Assembly (NCBI RefSeq): GCF_041821045.1
Contig: NZ_JBGUAW010000004.1
Coordinates: 1-64,000, forward strand
Direction: 5' to 3'
Source: Thiohalorhabdus sp. Cl-TMA
GTDB lineage: Bacteria > Pseudomonadota > Gammaproteobacteria > Thiohalorhabdales > Thiohalorhabdaceae
DNA: 64,000 nucleotides
The position numbers were made by a program, and so were the translations under genes. Below are positions 36,130-45,170 of this stretch, in pieces (position 1 is the first letter of the stretch; every line of letters begins with the position of its first letter). The notes under the pieces were generated by a model, which was not told the DNA's origin, did not search any database, and saw only the letters and a program-made list of their open reading frames with translations.

Positions 36130-36869
36130 CGGCGCTCACCCCGGCCAGGCAGCACGATCATGGAGAAGTAGGGGGCCCGTTCCGGAGCTTCAGCCAGCGG
36201 CCGGACCTCCTCGGCCTCCATGCTCGCCTTGGCCACGTACCAGGCGCCCTCCCGCAGGCCGAGCTCCTCCAGGACCCGGGTGATCTGGCCCAGGTGGCTG
36301 CCCACCTTCATGATCACCGCGGCGTCCGTGTCCGCCAGGGCGTCGCGCAGGTCCGCCTCTGGCAGCGTGCCGGGGATCACGGTGAGCACATCATCGCGCA
36401 TGGTCAGCGGCGTAGGCAGCTGGGCCGCGGCGGCGGTGGCCGACAGCACCCCGGGAATCACCCGGGTGGGGAAGCGGTCCCTGAGACGCAGGTAGACGTG
36501 CATGAAGGAGCCGTAGAAGAAGGGATCGCCTTCGTTCAGCACCGCCACCGAGCGGCCGGCCGCCAGATGCTCGGCCAGGGCGTCGGCGGACTCGTCGAAG
36601 AAGGCCTCGATCCGCTCGCGGTAGGTATCGGAGCCGTGGGGCAGCTCGGTGGTTACCGGATAGGCCAGCGGCAGCTCCACTTGTTCCGCCCGCAGGTGGG
36701 CCTCGGCGATACGGCGTGCCTGGCCGCCCCCGTTGCGGCGGCAGAAATGGGCCACCACCGGACATTCGCCGATGAGGCGCGCCGCCTTCAGGGTAATAAG
36801 CTCCGGATCCCCGGGGCCGGTGCCCACGCCGTAGAGACAGCCAGGCTGGATGGGATGGTCGTTGCTCAT
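36126..36869 (-). CDS. cobI: Precorrin-2 C20-methyltransferase (CobI)
   Basis: 247 residues (LYGVGTGPGDPELITLKAARLIGECPVVAHF; VAVLNEGDPFFYGSFMHVYLRL; VIPGVLSATAAAAQLPTPLTMRDD). It adds the C20 methyl group to precorrin-2. ATGA overlaps connect it with cobH upstream and cobJ downstream. Confidence 0.94.
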   Translation of the reverse strand: MSNDHPIQPGCLYGVGTGPGDPELITLKAARLIGECPVVAHFCRRNGGGQARRIAEAHLRAEQVELPLAYPVTTELPHGSDTYRERIEAFFDESADALAEHLAAGRSVAVLNEGDPFFYGSFMHVYLRLRDRFPTRVIPGVLSATAAAAQLPTPLTMRDDVLTVIPGTLPEADLRDALADTDAAVIMKVGSHLGQITRVLEELGLREGAWYVAKASMEAEEVRPLAEAPERAPYFSMIVLPGRGERR

Positions 36870-37507
36870 ATCCGGTCACTCGCGAGGGCATTGACGGCGG
36901 CGGCGGTAATGGCGCTGCCGCCGCGGCGTCCGAAAACGGTCAGGTAATCCAGACCCAGCGGACTCGCCGCCAGGGCCTGCTTGCTCTCCACGGCTCCCAC
37001 GAAGCCCACCGGGATGCCGAGAACGGCGGCCGGCCGCGCCGCCTCCTCGCCCAGAATCTCCAGCAGGCGGAAAAGCGCCGTGGGGGCGTTGCCGATGGCC
37101 ACCACCGCCCCGTCCAGGTGGGGGCGCCAGAGCTCCAGGGCGGCGGCGGTGCGCGTGTTATCGAGCCGTTCGGCGAGGCCGGGAACACGCTCGTCCCGCA
37201 GGGTGCAGATCACGCTGTTGTCCGCCGGCAGGCGGGCCCGGGTAATGCCGTGCGCCACCATCTCGCTGTCGCAGAGGATGGGGGCACCGGCGTCGAGGGC
37301 CGTGCGGGCCGACCCGGCCACCGTGGCCGAGAAGCCGATATCCGCGGCGAGGTCGGTCATACCGCAGGCGTGGATCATGCGCACCACCGCCGGCGTAAGG
37401 TCCCCGGGGAAGCGGTCCAGATCCGCCTCCGCCCGGATGATGGCGAAGGACTCCCGATAGATCGCCCCGCCATCGCGGATGTAATCCGTAGGCTGGCTAT
37501 CCGGCAT
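36866..37507 (-). CDS. cobH: Precorrin-8X methylmutase (CobH)
   Basis: 213 residues. It moves the C11 methyl to C12, giving hydrogenobyrinic acid. The catalytic histidine is in CDSEMVAHGITRARL; other hallmarks are RMIHACGMTDLAADIGFS and AVLGIPVGFVGAVESKQAL. It overlaps cobG by 11 bases and cobI by four. Confidence 0.94.
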   Translation of the reverse strand: MPDSQPTDYIRDGGAIYRESFAIIRAEADLDRFPGDLTPAVVRMIHACGMTDLAADIGFSATVAGSARTALDAGAPILCDSEMVAHGITRARLPADNSVICTLRDERVPGLAERLDNTRTAAALELWRPHLDGAVVAIGNAPTALFRLLEILGEEAARPAAVLGIPVGFVGAVESKQALAASPLGLDYLTVFGRRGGSAITAAAVNALASDRI

Positions 37508-38894
37508 CTTTCACCTCGCTCGCCACCCGGGCGGCGAGCACCGCCTTTCCCAGTCGCTGCATGGTCTCCTCCACCTGCTCCTCCTCCTGTCGTTCCTCGG
37601 CCACCACCCGGGCCAGGGCCGCCATCCATCGCCGTGCCGCCTCGGGAGTGAGCTCCGAGCGCAGCGGCACCTCCTCCGGGCCCATGGCCACGCGCAGCGT
37701 GTAGCGGCCTTCCTCGGCCGTGAGGGTCGCCGCCGGGTGCGCCGGCTTGCCGCAGCCCTTGTCGCAACCGCTCACGTGGAGCCTCCCACCGGCACCGAGC
37801 AGCACCCCGGCGGCCTCCCCCATCGCCCGGGCGTCGGACCGGGTGGCCGTGCTGCCCGCCGCGCACCCCGGGGCGCCGACGCAGGCACTCAGGGCCAGGC
37901 GGCGGTCGCCGCCGTCGGTCACGGCCCCCAGGGCGCGCAGCGCCTCTCCGGCCCCCGATCGCGCCCCCACCAGCAGAACGGCGCGCCAAGGGGTAAGCCG
38001 CAGGGAGCCGCCTGCCTCCGGGTCCAGCAGCTCCGCCAAGCCGTCAAGCTGGTCGGCCGTGAGCGCCCCGAACGGGAAAGCGGCGCCCACCCAGCCTCCC
38101 CCGGGCTCCGGGCCCAGCAGGTCCCGATAGCGGATGGAGGGTCGGCTCGCCACCGGGTCCGATCCCGCGATCGCGTCCGCCCCGGCCGCCTCAACCAGCG
38201 GCCCGGCCCCGAAGCATGCCACCGCCTCGGCCAGCCGCCGGGGCGGCTCCGCTTGCCCTTCGCGCAGGGCCAGAAAGCGCTCCAGCACCCGTACGGCGGA
38301 CGCCACGGCCTCCGCTTCCGTAACCCAGCCCAGCACCACCGCCGTCCGCGCGGTACCCCCCGCGGCCAGGCGGTAGCGGAGGCCCTCCGGGGTAGCCACC
38401 GCCTCCAGGCGCAGGTCCGCGGCCAGGGCATCCAATCGGGCCCGTCCACCGCCGTCCACCAGCAGGCCCACCTTGGCCGGCAGCTCGCGCAGCGCCGGCC
38501 GGCCGGTGACCGCCGCCGAGAGGTCCTGAGCCACGGCACGCACGTCCGCCACCGCTTCGGTGTCCCGGTCCGCCACCGGCGCGGCCACCACGTTGCGCAC
38601 CGCTTCGCGCCGGGGATCCGCGTCCGTCAGGCCGGTCTCCTCCAACCGGCGGCGGGCGGCGGGCAGCTCCGCCGCGGTGAAGCCGCGGAGCTGCAGGTTA
38701 CCCCGGCTGGTGAGCTCCAGCTGCCCGGAGCCGTGGCGGCGGGCCACCTCGGCGACGGTCCGGGCCTGCCCGGCGTCCAGCCCGCCGATGGGATGGCGCA
38801 GGCGCAGGAGCAGTCCGTCCGCCGTCTCCATGGGCGCCGCCACGCCGGGACAGGCCTCGCGCACCCGGGGGGTCATTCCGTTCTCCGTTGCCAT
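37497..38894 (-). CDS. cobG: Precorrin-3B synthase (CobG), nitrite/sulfite reductase-like monooxygenase
   Basis: 465 residues. In the aerobic pathway CobG hydroxylates precorrin-3A with O2. Two nitrite/sulfite reductase half-domains are present (HGSGQLELTSRGNLQLRGF near the N-terminus) and the [4Fe-4S] cysteines appear as ACVGAPGC and SGCDKGCGKPAH. Its presence marks an oxygen-dependent corrin route. GGGAGG precedes ATG 38894, which lies 10 bp from the end of the ABC permease gene. Confidence 0.92.
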   Translation of the reverse strand: MATENGMTPRVREACPGVAAPMETADGLLLRLRHPIGGLDAGQARTVAEVARRHGSGQLELTSRGNLQLRGFTAAELPAARRRLEETGLTDADPRREAVRNVVAAPVADRDTEAVADVRAVAQDLSAAVTGRPALRELPAKVGLLVDGGGRARLDALAADLRLEAVATPEGLRYRLAAGGTARTAVVLGWVTEAEAVASAVRVLERFLALREGQAEPPRRLAEAVACFGAGPLVEAAGADAIAGSDPVASRPSIRYRDLLGPEPGGGWVGAAFPFGALTADQLDGLAELLDPEAGGSLRLTPWRAVLLVGARSGAGEALRALGAVTDGGDRRLALSACVGAPGCAAGSTATRSDARAMGEAAGVLLGAGGRLHVSGCDKGCGKPAHPAATLTAEEGRYTLRVAMGPEEVPLRSELTPEAARRWMAALARVVAEERQEEEQVEETMQRLGKAVLAARVASEVKDAG

Positions 38895-38904
38895 GGTGCC
38901 CTCC

Positions 38905-39678
38905 CTAGGCCCGGATGCGGACGCCCCGGGCCACCAGCCCCCAGGCCAGGATGCCCACCACCACCGTAACCACCGCCAGGACGGCGAAGGTGGCCGGGGC
39001 GGAGAAATCGCCGGTATCCAGCAAGCCGTGGCGGAAGCCGGAGATCATGTAGTGCATGGGGTTGGCCGCGGCCACGGTCCGCCACGGCTCCGCCAGCCGC
39101 TCGATGGGATAGAACAGCCCACCGAGGTAGATGAGCGGGGTAAGCACGAAATTGGAGATCACCGAGGTGTGATCGAAGCTGCGGGCGAAAAGCCCGTTCA
39201 CCAGTCCCGCCAGGGCGAACAGCAGGGCGCTCAGTCCCGCGATGCCCAGGGTGGCCGCCGGATGGTGCACCTCCAGCGTGGTGAAGGGCAGCGCCACCAG
39301 GGCCACCAGCCCTCCCGCCAGCAGGCCGCGCAGCACGCCGCCCGTGGCGAAGCCGGCCACGATCAGCCAGGCCGGCAGCGGCGCCACCAGCAGCTCCTCG
39401 ATGTGGCGCTGCAGGCGGGCCCCGTAGAAGGCCAGGGTGACGTTGCTATAGGCGTTGGTGACCACCGCCAGGATGATCAGGCCGGGCAGGATGAAGTCCG
39501 CGTAGGGCACCCCGCCCATGCCGCTCAGCTCGCGCCCCACCAGGTGTCCGAAAATGGTGAGGAAGAGCACGGCGGTGACTACCGAGGGCAGCAGGTTCTG
39601 CACCCAGGCACGCAGGAAGCGCCGGACCTGCTTCACCACCATGCCGCGGTAGGCGTACCAGTAACGGGCGCCGCGCAT
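38905..39678 (-). CDS. ABC-2 type transporter permease (YadH-like)
   Basis: 257 residues with about six transmembrane helices. The sequence follows E. coli YadH closely over its length (QRHIEELLVAPLPAWLIVAG; FVLTPLIYLGGLFYPIERL; NPMHYMISGFRHGLLD). These permeases are exporters of unknown or lipid-like substrates. It overlaps the ATPase stop by one base (TGATG) and sits 10 bp before cobG, so it is embedded in the cob operon. A role in cobalamin physiology is unproven. Confidence 0.88.
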   Translation of the reverse strand: MRGARYWYAYRGMVVKQVRRFLRAWVQNLLPSVVTAVLFLTIFGHLVGRELSGMGGVPYADFILPGLIILAVVTNAYSNVTLAFYGARLQRHIEELLVAPLPAWLIVAGFATGGVLRGLLAGGLVALVALPFTTLEVHHPAATLGIAGLSALLFALAGLVNGLFARSFDHTSVISNFVLTPLIYLGGLFYPIERLAEPWRTVAAANPMHYMISGFRHGLLDTGDFSAPATFAVLAVVTVVVGILAWGLVARGVRIRA

Positions 39679-40595
39679 CACTCCGACCCCACCAGCTGCA
39701 GGAACAGGGATTCCAGGCGGTTCTGCTTCTGCCGGAGCCCGGCCACCCGAACCTCCGCCGCACTGAGGCGGGCGAACAGGTCGTTGATGCTGTGGTCGTG
39801 CGGGATGTCCACCTCCAGGGTCCAGGCATCCGTGCGCCGCGCCACGGCCGGTGCCAGGTCGGGCACCTCCGTTATGGGCGAGCTCAGCTCCAGCACCAGG
39901 GTCTGGTAGCGCAGACCGTGGAGCATGTCGGCGGTCCCGCCCCGGGCGAGCACTTTCCCGCCGTCGAGGATGGCCAGCTCGCCGCACAGCGCCTCGGCCT
40001 CCTCCAGGTAGTGGGTAGTCAGCAGCACGGTGACGCCCTCGGCATTCAGGCCGCGCAGCAGGTCCCAGGTGGCATGGCGGGCCTCCAGGTCCACGCCGGC
40101 GGTGGGCTCGTCGAGGATCAGCAGGCGCGGCTCGTGCACCAGGGCGCGGGCGATCATCAGGCGCCGCTTGAGCCCGCCGGACAGGCCCCAGGCGGTCTGC
40201 CGACGGCGGTCACCCAGGCCCACCAGCTCCAGGACCTCGCCGGCGCGCTGCCGGGCGCGGCGTGGGGTCAGCCCGTAATAGGCCGCCTGGGTCTCGACGA
40301 TCTCGCCCACCGGCTCGAAGCTGTTGAAGTTCACCTCCTGGGGCACCACGCCCATGCATTCCTTGGCGGCGACGGCGTCGCCGTCCAGGTCGTGGCCGAA
40401 CACGCGGATCCGGCCGCCATCCGGCCGCACCAGCGAGGTGAGCAGGCCGATCAGGGTGGTCTTGCCGGCGCCGTTGGGCCCGAGCAGGCCGAAGAAGCTC
40501 CCCGCCGGCACCGTCAGATCCACCCCCGCCAAGCCCACCCGGCCGCCGGGGTAGCGCTTGGCCGCGCCCTCCAGGGCAATGGCGGCCCCGCTCAC
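39678..40595 (-). CDS. ABC exporter ATPase (YadG-like)
   Basis: 305 residues from a GTG at 40595 overlapping the cbiD stop (GTGA). Walker A GPNGAGKTT, Q-loop VVPQEVNFN, signature WGLSGGLKRRLMIARAL, Walker B LLILDEPTAGVD and H-loop LLTTHYLEEAEAL are intact. The C-terminal 80 residues after the ATPase core are typical of drug/lipid exporter subunits. Partner of the YadH-like permease. Confidence 0.9.
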   Translation of the reverse strand: MSGAAIALEGAAKRYPGGRVGLAGVDLTVPAGSFFGLLGPNGAGKTTLIGLLTSLVRPDGGRIRVFGHDLDGDAVAAKECMGVVPQEVNFNSFEPVGEIVETQAAYYGLTPRRARQRAGEVLELVGLGDRRRQTAWGLSGGLKRRLMIARALVHEPRLLILDEPTAGVDLEARHATWDLLRGLNAEGVTVLLTTHYLEEAEALCGELAILDGGKVLARGGTADMLHGLRYQTLVLELSSPITEVPDLAPAVARRTDAWTLEVDIPHDHSINDLFARLSAAEVRVAGLRQKQNRLESLFLQLVGSE

Positions 40596-41737
40596 GCCCG
40601 CGCCTCCGTGCCGCCCGCGGCGTGGCCCAGCACCCGGCCATCCCGATCCACGGCGCAGACCTCCAGCCCGCTGTGGTCGGACAGCCGCCGCCGGGCCTGG
40701 TCCCAGGCCCGGGCGCAGATGCGGTCGGCCAGGGGCACGCCGGCCTCCCGGCAGGCCTCCAGGGCCTCCATGGTGGTGTTGGCGGCGGCGATCCGTTCCG
40801 CCAGCGCGTTGTCCGCCCCCAGGTCCGCCGCCTCGGTCGCCAGCCCGGCCAGGTCGATGGCGCACTTGCGGCTATGGGTGTCCAGATGTCCGGCCGCGAA
40901 CTTACTGAGCTTGCCGAAGCCCGCCGCCAGGACCACGGTCGGAATGGGGTGCTGCCGGAGGTACTTCAGCGCCGCTCCGAACAAGTCCCCCATCTCGATG
41001 AGCGCCATGTCGTCGAGGCCGTAGCGGTCGCTGGCCGCCGCCTCGCTGGTGCCCCCGGTGCAGCAGGCCACCCGCCGAATCCCGTTGGAGCGGGCCACGT
41101 CGATGGCCTGGTGGATGGAGGCGATATAGGCGGCGCACGAGAAGGGCCGCACGATGCCGGTGGTCCCCAGAATGGAGAGGCCGCCCACGATCCCCAGACG
41201 CGGGTTCATGGTGCGCTCGGCGATGCGCTCGCCGCCGTCCACGCCCACCGTGACCGCGAAGCCGCCGGCGTGGTCCAGCTCCCCGGCCACGGCCTCCAGG
41301 TGGGCGGCGATCATCTGCCGCGGCACCGGATTGATGGCCGGCTCCCCGGCGGGAACCTGGAGACCGGGACGGGTGACCGTGCCCACCCCCGCCCCGGCGT
41401 GGAAGGCCACGCCGCTCTCCACCCGCGGCTCCACCCGGACCCATACCCGCGCCCCGTGCGTGGCGTCGGGATCGTCGCCGGCATCCTTGCGGACGCCCGC
41501 CTCACCGCCTCCGGCCACGGTTCCCGCGTCCAGGAGGGCAAGCGTCACCGCCTCGCCGCGGGGCAGCGTAACGGGCACCGGATCCGGCGCGGCCGCGCCG
41601 AGGGCCAGACGGGCCGCCGCCACCGCGGCGGCGGTGGCGCAGGTCCCGGTGGTGAGCCCGGTGCGCAGGGGCCCGGCCCCCTCCCGCGTCTCGGGCCGCA
41701 TGCCGCCCGGCTCCGCGGTGCCCTCAGGCGCCGCCAT
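40592..41737 (-). CDS. cbiD: Cobalt-precorrin-5B C1-methyltransferase (CbiD)
   Basis: 381 residues (PLRTGLTTGTCATAAAVAAARLAL; GLSILGTTGIVRPFSCAAYIASIHQAIDVA; ACCTGGTSE; LAAGFGKLSKFAAGHLDTHSRKCAIDL). CbiD performs C1 methylation and is the usual substitute for CobF in gammaproteobacteria with CobG-type pathways; no cobF is seen. It overlaps cobA by 14 bases. Confidence 0.94.
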   Translation of the reverse strand: MAAPEGTAEPGGMRPETREGAGPLRTGLTTGTCATAAAVAAARLALGAAAPDPVPVTLPRGEAVTLALLDAGTVAGGGEAGVRKDAGDDPDATHGARVWVRVEPRVESGVAFHAGAGVGTVTRPGLQVPAGEPAINPVPRQMIAAHLEAVAGELDHAGGFAVTVGVDGGERIAERTMNPRLGIVGGLSILGTTGIVRPFSCAAYIASIHQAIDVARSNGIRRVACCTGGTSEAAASDRYGLDDMALIEMGDLFGAALKYLRQHPIPTVVLAAGFGKLSKFAAGHLDTHSRKCAIDLAGLATEAADLGADNALAERIAAANTTMEALEACREAGVPLADRICARAWDQARRRLSDHSGLEVCAVDRDGRVLGHAAGGTEARA

Positions 41738-42548
41738 CCGGGCCTCCCCCGCCCGGGGCGATGGCCTCGCGCAAACGGACCACCTCGCCGACGATGAGCA
41801 GCGCGGGGGACTGGATCTCCAGCCCTGCCACCCGCTCGGGAAGGTCGCCCAGGGTCCCGGTGACCACCCGCTGCTCCGGCAGGGTCCCCTGCTCCACCAG
41901 CGCCGCGGGCATGGCCGGCGGCGCGCCGGCGTCCACCATCTCGGTACAGACCTTGTCCAGTCCGTGCAGCCCCATGTAGACCACCACGGTCTGCTGCGGC
42001 TGCACCAGGGCCGCCCAATCCAGCTCGGTGCCGCCGCTGCGGCGGTGGGCGGTGACGAACTGGCACCGGTAGGCGTGGTCGCGGTGGGTGAGCGGGATCC
42101 CCGCATAGGCGGCGCAGCCGCCCGCGGCGGTGATGCCGGGGATGACGCCCACGGGAATGTCCGCCGCCGCCAGGGCCTCCGCCTCCTCGCCGCCGCGGCC
42201 GAACACGAACGGGTCGCCGCCCTTGAGCCGGACTACGTAATGCCCCGACCGGGCCCGGTCGATCATGAGGGCGTTGAGCTCCTCCTGGCGATAGTGGTGG
42301 CGCGAGCGAGCCTTGCCCACGTAGACGCGCTCCGCGGCCGGATTGGCCAGATCCAGTACCTCCTGCGGGATCAGGCGGTCGTGGAGCACCACCTCCGCCC
42401 GCTGCAGGGCGGCCACCGCATGCACGGTCAGCAGCCCGGGGTCGCCCGGCCCGGCGCCCACCAGGTCCACCCGACCCGAGCCGCTTTCCGCCGACCCGGC
42501 GAGGAAACGAGCCGGAATCTCCACGGTCAGGGCTTCCTTCGGGCTCAT
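41724..42548 (-). CDS. cobA: Uroporphyrinogen-III C-methyltransferase (CobA)
   Basis: 274 residues. It makes precorrin-2 by methylating C2 and C7 of uroporphyrinogen III. Hallmarks: VDLVGAGPGDPGLLTVHAVAALQRAEVVLHDRL, YVVRLKGGDPFVFGRGGEEAEAL and GVIPGITAAGGCAAYAGIPLTHRD. No CysG oxidase/chelatase part is fused. The start overlaps cobB as ATGA. Confidence 0.94.
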   Translation of the reverse strand: MSPKEALTVEIPARFLAGSAESGSGRVDLVGAGPGDPGLLTVHAVAALQRAEVVLHDRLIPQEVLDLANPAAERVYVGKARSRHHYRQEELNALMIDRARSGHYVVRLKGGDPFVFGRGGEEAEALAAADIPVGVIPGITAAGGCAAYAGIPLTHRDHAYRCQFVTAHRRSGGTELDWAALVQPQQTVVVYMGLHGLDKVCTEMVDAGAPPAMPAALVEQGTLPEQRVVTGTLGDLPERVAGLEIQSPALLIVGEVVRLREAIAPGGGGPDGGA

Positions 42549-43858
42549 GGCCGGAACAGCTCCGCCACGGCTTCCGGATTGGACGGGAACCAGGCATGCA
42601 GGTAGGTGGCGGTAAGGCGACCCTCGCGGTAGATGGCCTCGGCGGCGGTCCCCCGGTCGCGGGCGCGCACGCAGTGCGCCAGGGGCTCCAGGTCCACCTC
42701 GGCGCGGGTATGGTGGAAGGTGTGGCCGCGCAGCTCGCCCTCGGGCAGGGGGGCGGCCTGCAGGCCGATGCCCTGCAGGCGCTCTTCCAGCCGCGCGCTT
42801 CCGGGGACCAGCCCCGCCATGGGGTGCCGGGGCCCGTCGATGTTGGCGAGACCGTCCAGGAGGTAGAGGAAGCCGCCGCACTCGGCCAGGACCGGCTTGT
42901 CGGTGCGGTGGTGCTCGTGCAGGTCGGCCTTGAGGTCGGTGTTGGCGGCCAGGGTCTCCAGGTGGAGCTCCGGATAGCCGCCGGGAAGCCAGACGGCATC
43001 CGCCTCGGGCAGGCCCTCCCCGGCGAGGGGGGAGAAGAAGCGCAGCTCCGCGCCCAGGGCCTCCAGCAGCCGCAGGTTGCCGGGGTACAGGAAGGCGAAG
43101 GCCGCATCGCGGGCAACGGCGATCCGGACACCGGTCAGCCGCGGCTCGGGGGCCGGCAGGGCTTGCGGCTCGAAGGCCACCGGCTCCGGGAGCCCGGTCA
43201 CCCCGGCCTCGGCCACGGTGGCGGCGGCCTTCGCCAGGCGCTGCTCCAGATCGTCGATCTCCGCGGCCTGCACCAGGCCCAGATGCCGGTCGGGCAGGCC
43301 CACCTCGGCGTCCCGGGGAATCGCGCCGAAGTAGCGCATTCCCTCCGGCAGGGCGGCGCCCAGCATGCGGCCGTGGCCCGGGCTGCCCACGCGGTTGGCG
43401 ATGACGCCGGCGAAGGGCAGGTCCGCCCGCCAGGTGGCCAGCCCGTTGGCCACGGCGCCGAAGGTCTGGGCCATGCCGCTGCCGTCGAGCAGCGCTAGCA
43501 CCGGCAGTCCGAAGCGCACCGCCAGATCGGCGCCCGACGGATCGCCGTCGAAGAGCCCCATGGAGCCCTCCACCAGGATCAGGTCGGCCGTCTCCGCGGC
43601 GGCGCGCAGCATGGCCCGGCAGTCCTCCTCGCCCACCATCCACAGGTGGAGCGGGTCCACCGGATGGTCGCAGGCCCGCTCCAGGATCATGGGATCGAGG
43701 AAGTCCGGTCCCATCTTGAAGACGCGCACCGTGCGGCCCTGGTCGCGGTGGTAACGCGCCAGGGCGGCGGTGACGGTGGTCTTGCCCTGGCCGGAGGCCG
43801 GGGCGGCGATGAATACCGCCGGACAGGTGGCGGTTCCTTGATGCATATCCGATTTCAT
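42545..43858 (-). CDS. cobB: (Hydrogeno)cobyrinic acid a,c-diamide synthase (CobB/CbiA)
   Basis: 437 residues from ATG 43858 (ATG 43846 is an alternative). ATP-binding loop [24 protein letters not shown] and the C-terminal glutaminase cysteine in [14 protein letters not shown] with [10 protein letters not shown] are present. First gene of the long minus-strand operon cobB-cobA-cbiD-yadG/yadH-like-cobG-cobH-cobI-cobJ. Confidence 0.93.
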   Translation of the reverse strand: MKSDMHQGTATCPAVFIAAPASGQGKTTVTAALARYHRDQGRTVRVFKMGPDFLDPMILERACDHPVDPLHLWMVGEEDCRAMLRAAAETADLILVEGSMGLFDGDPSGADLAVRFGLPVLALLDGSGMAQTFGAVANGLATWRADLPFAGVIANRVGSPGHGRMLGAALPEGMRYFGAIPRDAEVGLPDRHLGLVQAAEIDDLEQRLAKAAATVAEAGVTGLPEPVAFEPQALPAPEPRLTGVRIAVARDAAFAFLYPGNLRLLEALGAELRFFSPLAGEGLPEADAVWLPGGYPELHLETLAANTDLKADLHEHHRTDKPVLAECGGFLYLLDGLANIDGPRHPMAGLVPGSARLEERLQGIGLQAAPLPEGELRGHTFHHTRAEVDLEPLAHCVRARDRGTAAEAIYREGRLTATYLHAWFPSNPEAVAELFRP

Positions 43859-44221
43859 CCTTGTCGGGTGAGGAGGCAAGGAACGTACAAGTACTAAGAG
43901 GATCAAAAGCAGAGCTTCACCGACACCGACCCAAAACACCCAAGAAAACGCCAAACCGCCAAAAACGGCGTTCTATCTGTGGGCATCTGTGGATCGTCTC
44001 GGGGCTTTACCTCTCGTCTGGTAAGTACAACTTTGTCACCGGAGCCCGTGGCGCACCCTCGGGGTCCAAGACAAGACCTCGGGACAACCTAGCTTCGGAG
44101 CCCGGCTTTGCCGGGCGACCTGGATAAAGCCCCTCGCCGACCCAAGGAATCTCCCGTTAAAGCGGGCTCCTACAGGAGTCGGGGCCCATCCAGCAGAGTA
44201 GTATTAGTAAAGAGCACCGAA
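43859..44221. other. Intergenic region with paired REP elements
   Basis: About 360 bp without a convincing gene. An 88-residue open frame at 43861-44127 has no protein-like composition. It holds a hairpin AACGCC...GGCGTT near 43934-43977 and a REP pair listed separately, and leads to the decayed antitoxin gene. The cobB promoter should lie at its left end. Confidence 0.6.
44097..44178. repeat. Inverted pair of REP elements
   Basis: GGAGCCCGGCTTTGCCGGGC (from 44097) is a self-complementary REP; about 30 bp on, the minus strand of 44149-44178 reads TGTAGGAGCCCGCTTTAACG, the classical gammaproteobacterial REP pattern. Opposite orientation makes it a BIME-like unit. Confidence 0.72.
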
Positions 44222-44467
44222 GTGAATAAGACCCTGGAAGCCTCGATCACCAGCAAGGGGCGGGTCACCCTGCCCAAAGATTTGTGGTAGCAACTGCACC
44301 TTGCCGCCGGCAACCGGCTCATCTTCCTCATGAAGCAGGACAGCTCCGTTCACCCGATCCCCAAGCACGCCTCCCTAAAAGCACTTAAAGGGACCGTTCC
44401 CAAGCCGGAACAACCGGTGAGCATCAAGGAAATGGAGCGAGCCCTCGGGCGAGGTGGCTCAGAATGA
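44222..44467 (+). pseudogene. Decayed AbrB-type vapB antitoxin gene with internal TAG
   Basis: From GTG 44222 the frame reads LEASITSKGRVTLPKDLW, then TAG (44288-44290), then continues QLHLAAGNRLIFLMKQD...PVSIKEMERALGRGGSE to TGA at 44465-44467. It aligns along its whole length with intact VapB at 31285-31521, including the tail. The ATGA junction to the lost toxin is still present at 44464-44467, but the vapC coding sequence is not recognisable after a few codons. Confidence 0.85.
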
Positions 44468-44504
44468 TTGCCAGCCCGACCTCCCATGGAGGGAGGGGAA
44501 CCTC

Positions 44505-44870
44505 TTACAATTGGTACGGTATGCGAATACCGGGGCCGTCCACCGGAAAATCCTTACTATCCCGCGTTACCAGCAAAGCCTGCCGGCATTCCGCCGTGGC
44601 CAAAATCACAGCATCCGGTAGCTTGAGCCGGTTACCCCGTCGCAACATCACCGCCGATTCCGCAACCTTCGCTTCCAGCGGGATGACATCAAAGGTTTCC
44701 AGGAATCCCCGGACTATATTTTCCTCTTCGACGGTCCGGCAGCCCACCATGACTTCCATCCAGGTAATTTGGCTGATTAGGCGCTGGCTGTAGTGCTGTA
44801 GCTCTTCAGCGGCTTGGTGAACACCGTTTAAGTAATCCACAAGGATGTTGGTATCGAATACCGCGTTCAT
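44505..44870 (-). CDS. PIN-domain ribonuclease toxin (VapC family), second system
   Basis: 121 residues. PIN acidic residues: D6 (FDTNILVDYL), E39 (WMEVMVG), D86 (LPDAVILATA) and D104 (TRDSKDF). The ATG at 44870 overlaps the stop of the ribbon-helix-helix antitoxin as ATGA, favouring it over the ATG at 44879. It belongs to a different PIN subgroup from the toxin at 31518, and occupies the place where the decayed vapB would have had its partner. Confidence 0.88.
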   Translation of the reverse strand: MNAVFDTNILVDYLNGVHQAAEELQHYSQRLISQITWMEVMVGCRTVEEENIVRGFLETFDVIPLEAKVAESAVMLRRGNRLKLPDAVILATAECRQALLVTRDSKDFPVDGPGIRIPYQL

Positions 44871-45088
44871 TCGGTCCATTCATCCCGGAGGGCCCGCTGA
44901 TGGGCCACCCCTTCTTGCCGGTCCGTCCACAGCCCGAAGGCAGGGGACTCACGGTCCGGTGCCGGCCGAGCGGCAAGATAGGCCCGGATTGCACGCCGTA
45001 TGGCTTCGGCTTGGGAGACCTCATCCCGCTTGGCGGCGGCTTTAAGGGCTCGAAGCTCTTCTTCTGGAAGATCCACGATCGTACGCAT
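44867..45088 (-). CDS. Ribbon-helix-helix (CopG-like) antitoxin
   Basis: 73 residues. MRTIVDLPEEELRALKAAAKRDEVSQAEAIRRAIRAYL is a standard ribbon-helix-helix dimer domain; the acidic/aromatic tail (FGLWTDRQEGVAHQRALRDEWTE) would bind the toxin. AGGGGGG precedes the ATG. First gene of the second VapBC-type operon. Confidence 0.87.
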   Translation of the reverse strand: MRTIVDLPEEELRALKAAAKRDEVSQAEAIRRAIRAYLAARPAPDRESPAFGLWTDRQEGVAHQRALRDEWTE

Positions 45089-45170
45089 TATGCCCCCCTA
45101 GGTGATATCTGATGACGGCATCATGCATCATTTGGGCGGAAGCTACAAGCGCACCCTTGGTGACAGCCTC

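Noticed and set aside
43861-44127. Small plus-strand open frame of 88 codons between cobB and the fossil antitoxin
   Set aside because: No ribosome site, atypical composition, and it runs through a REP palindrome.
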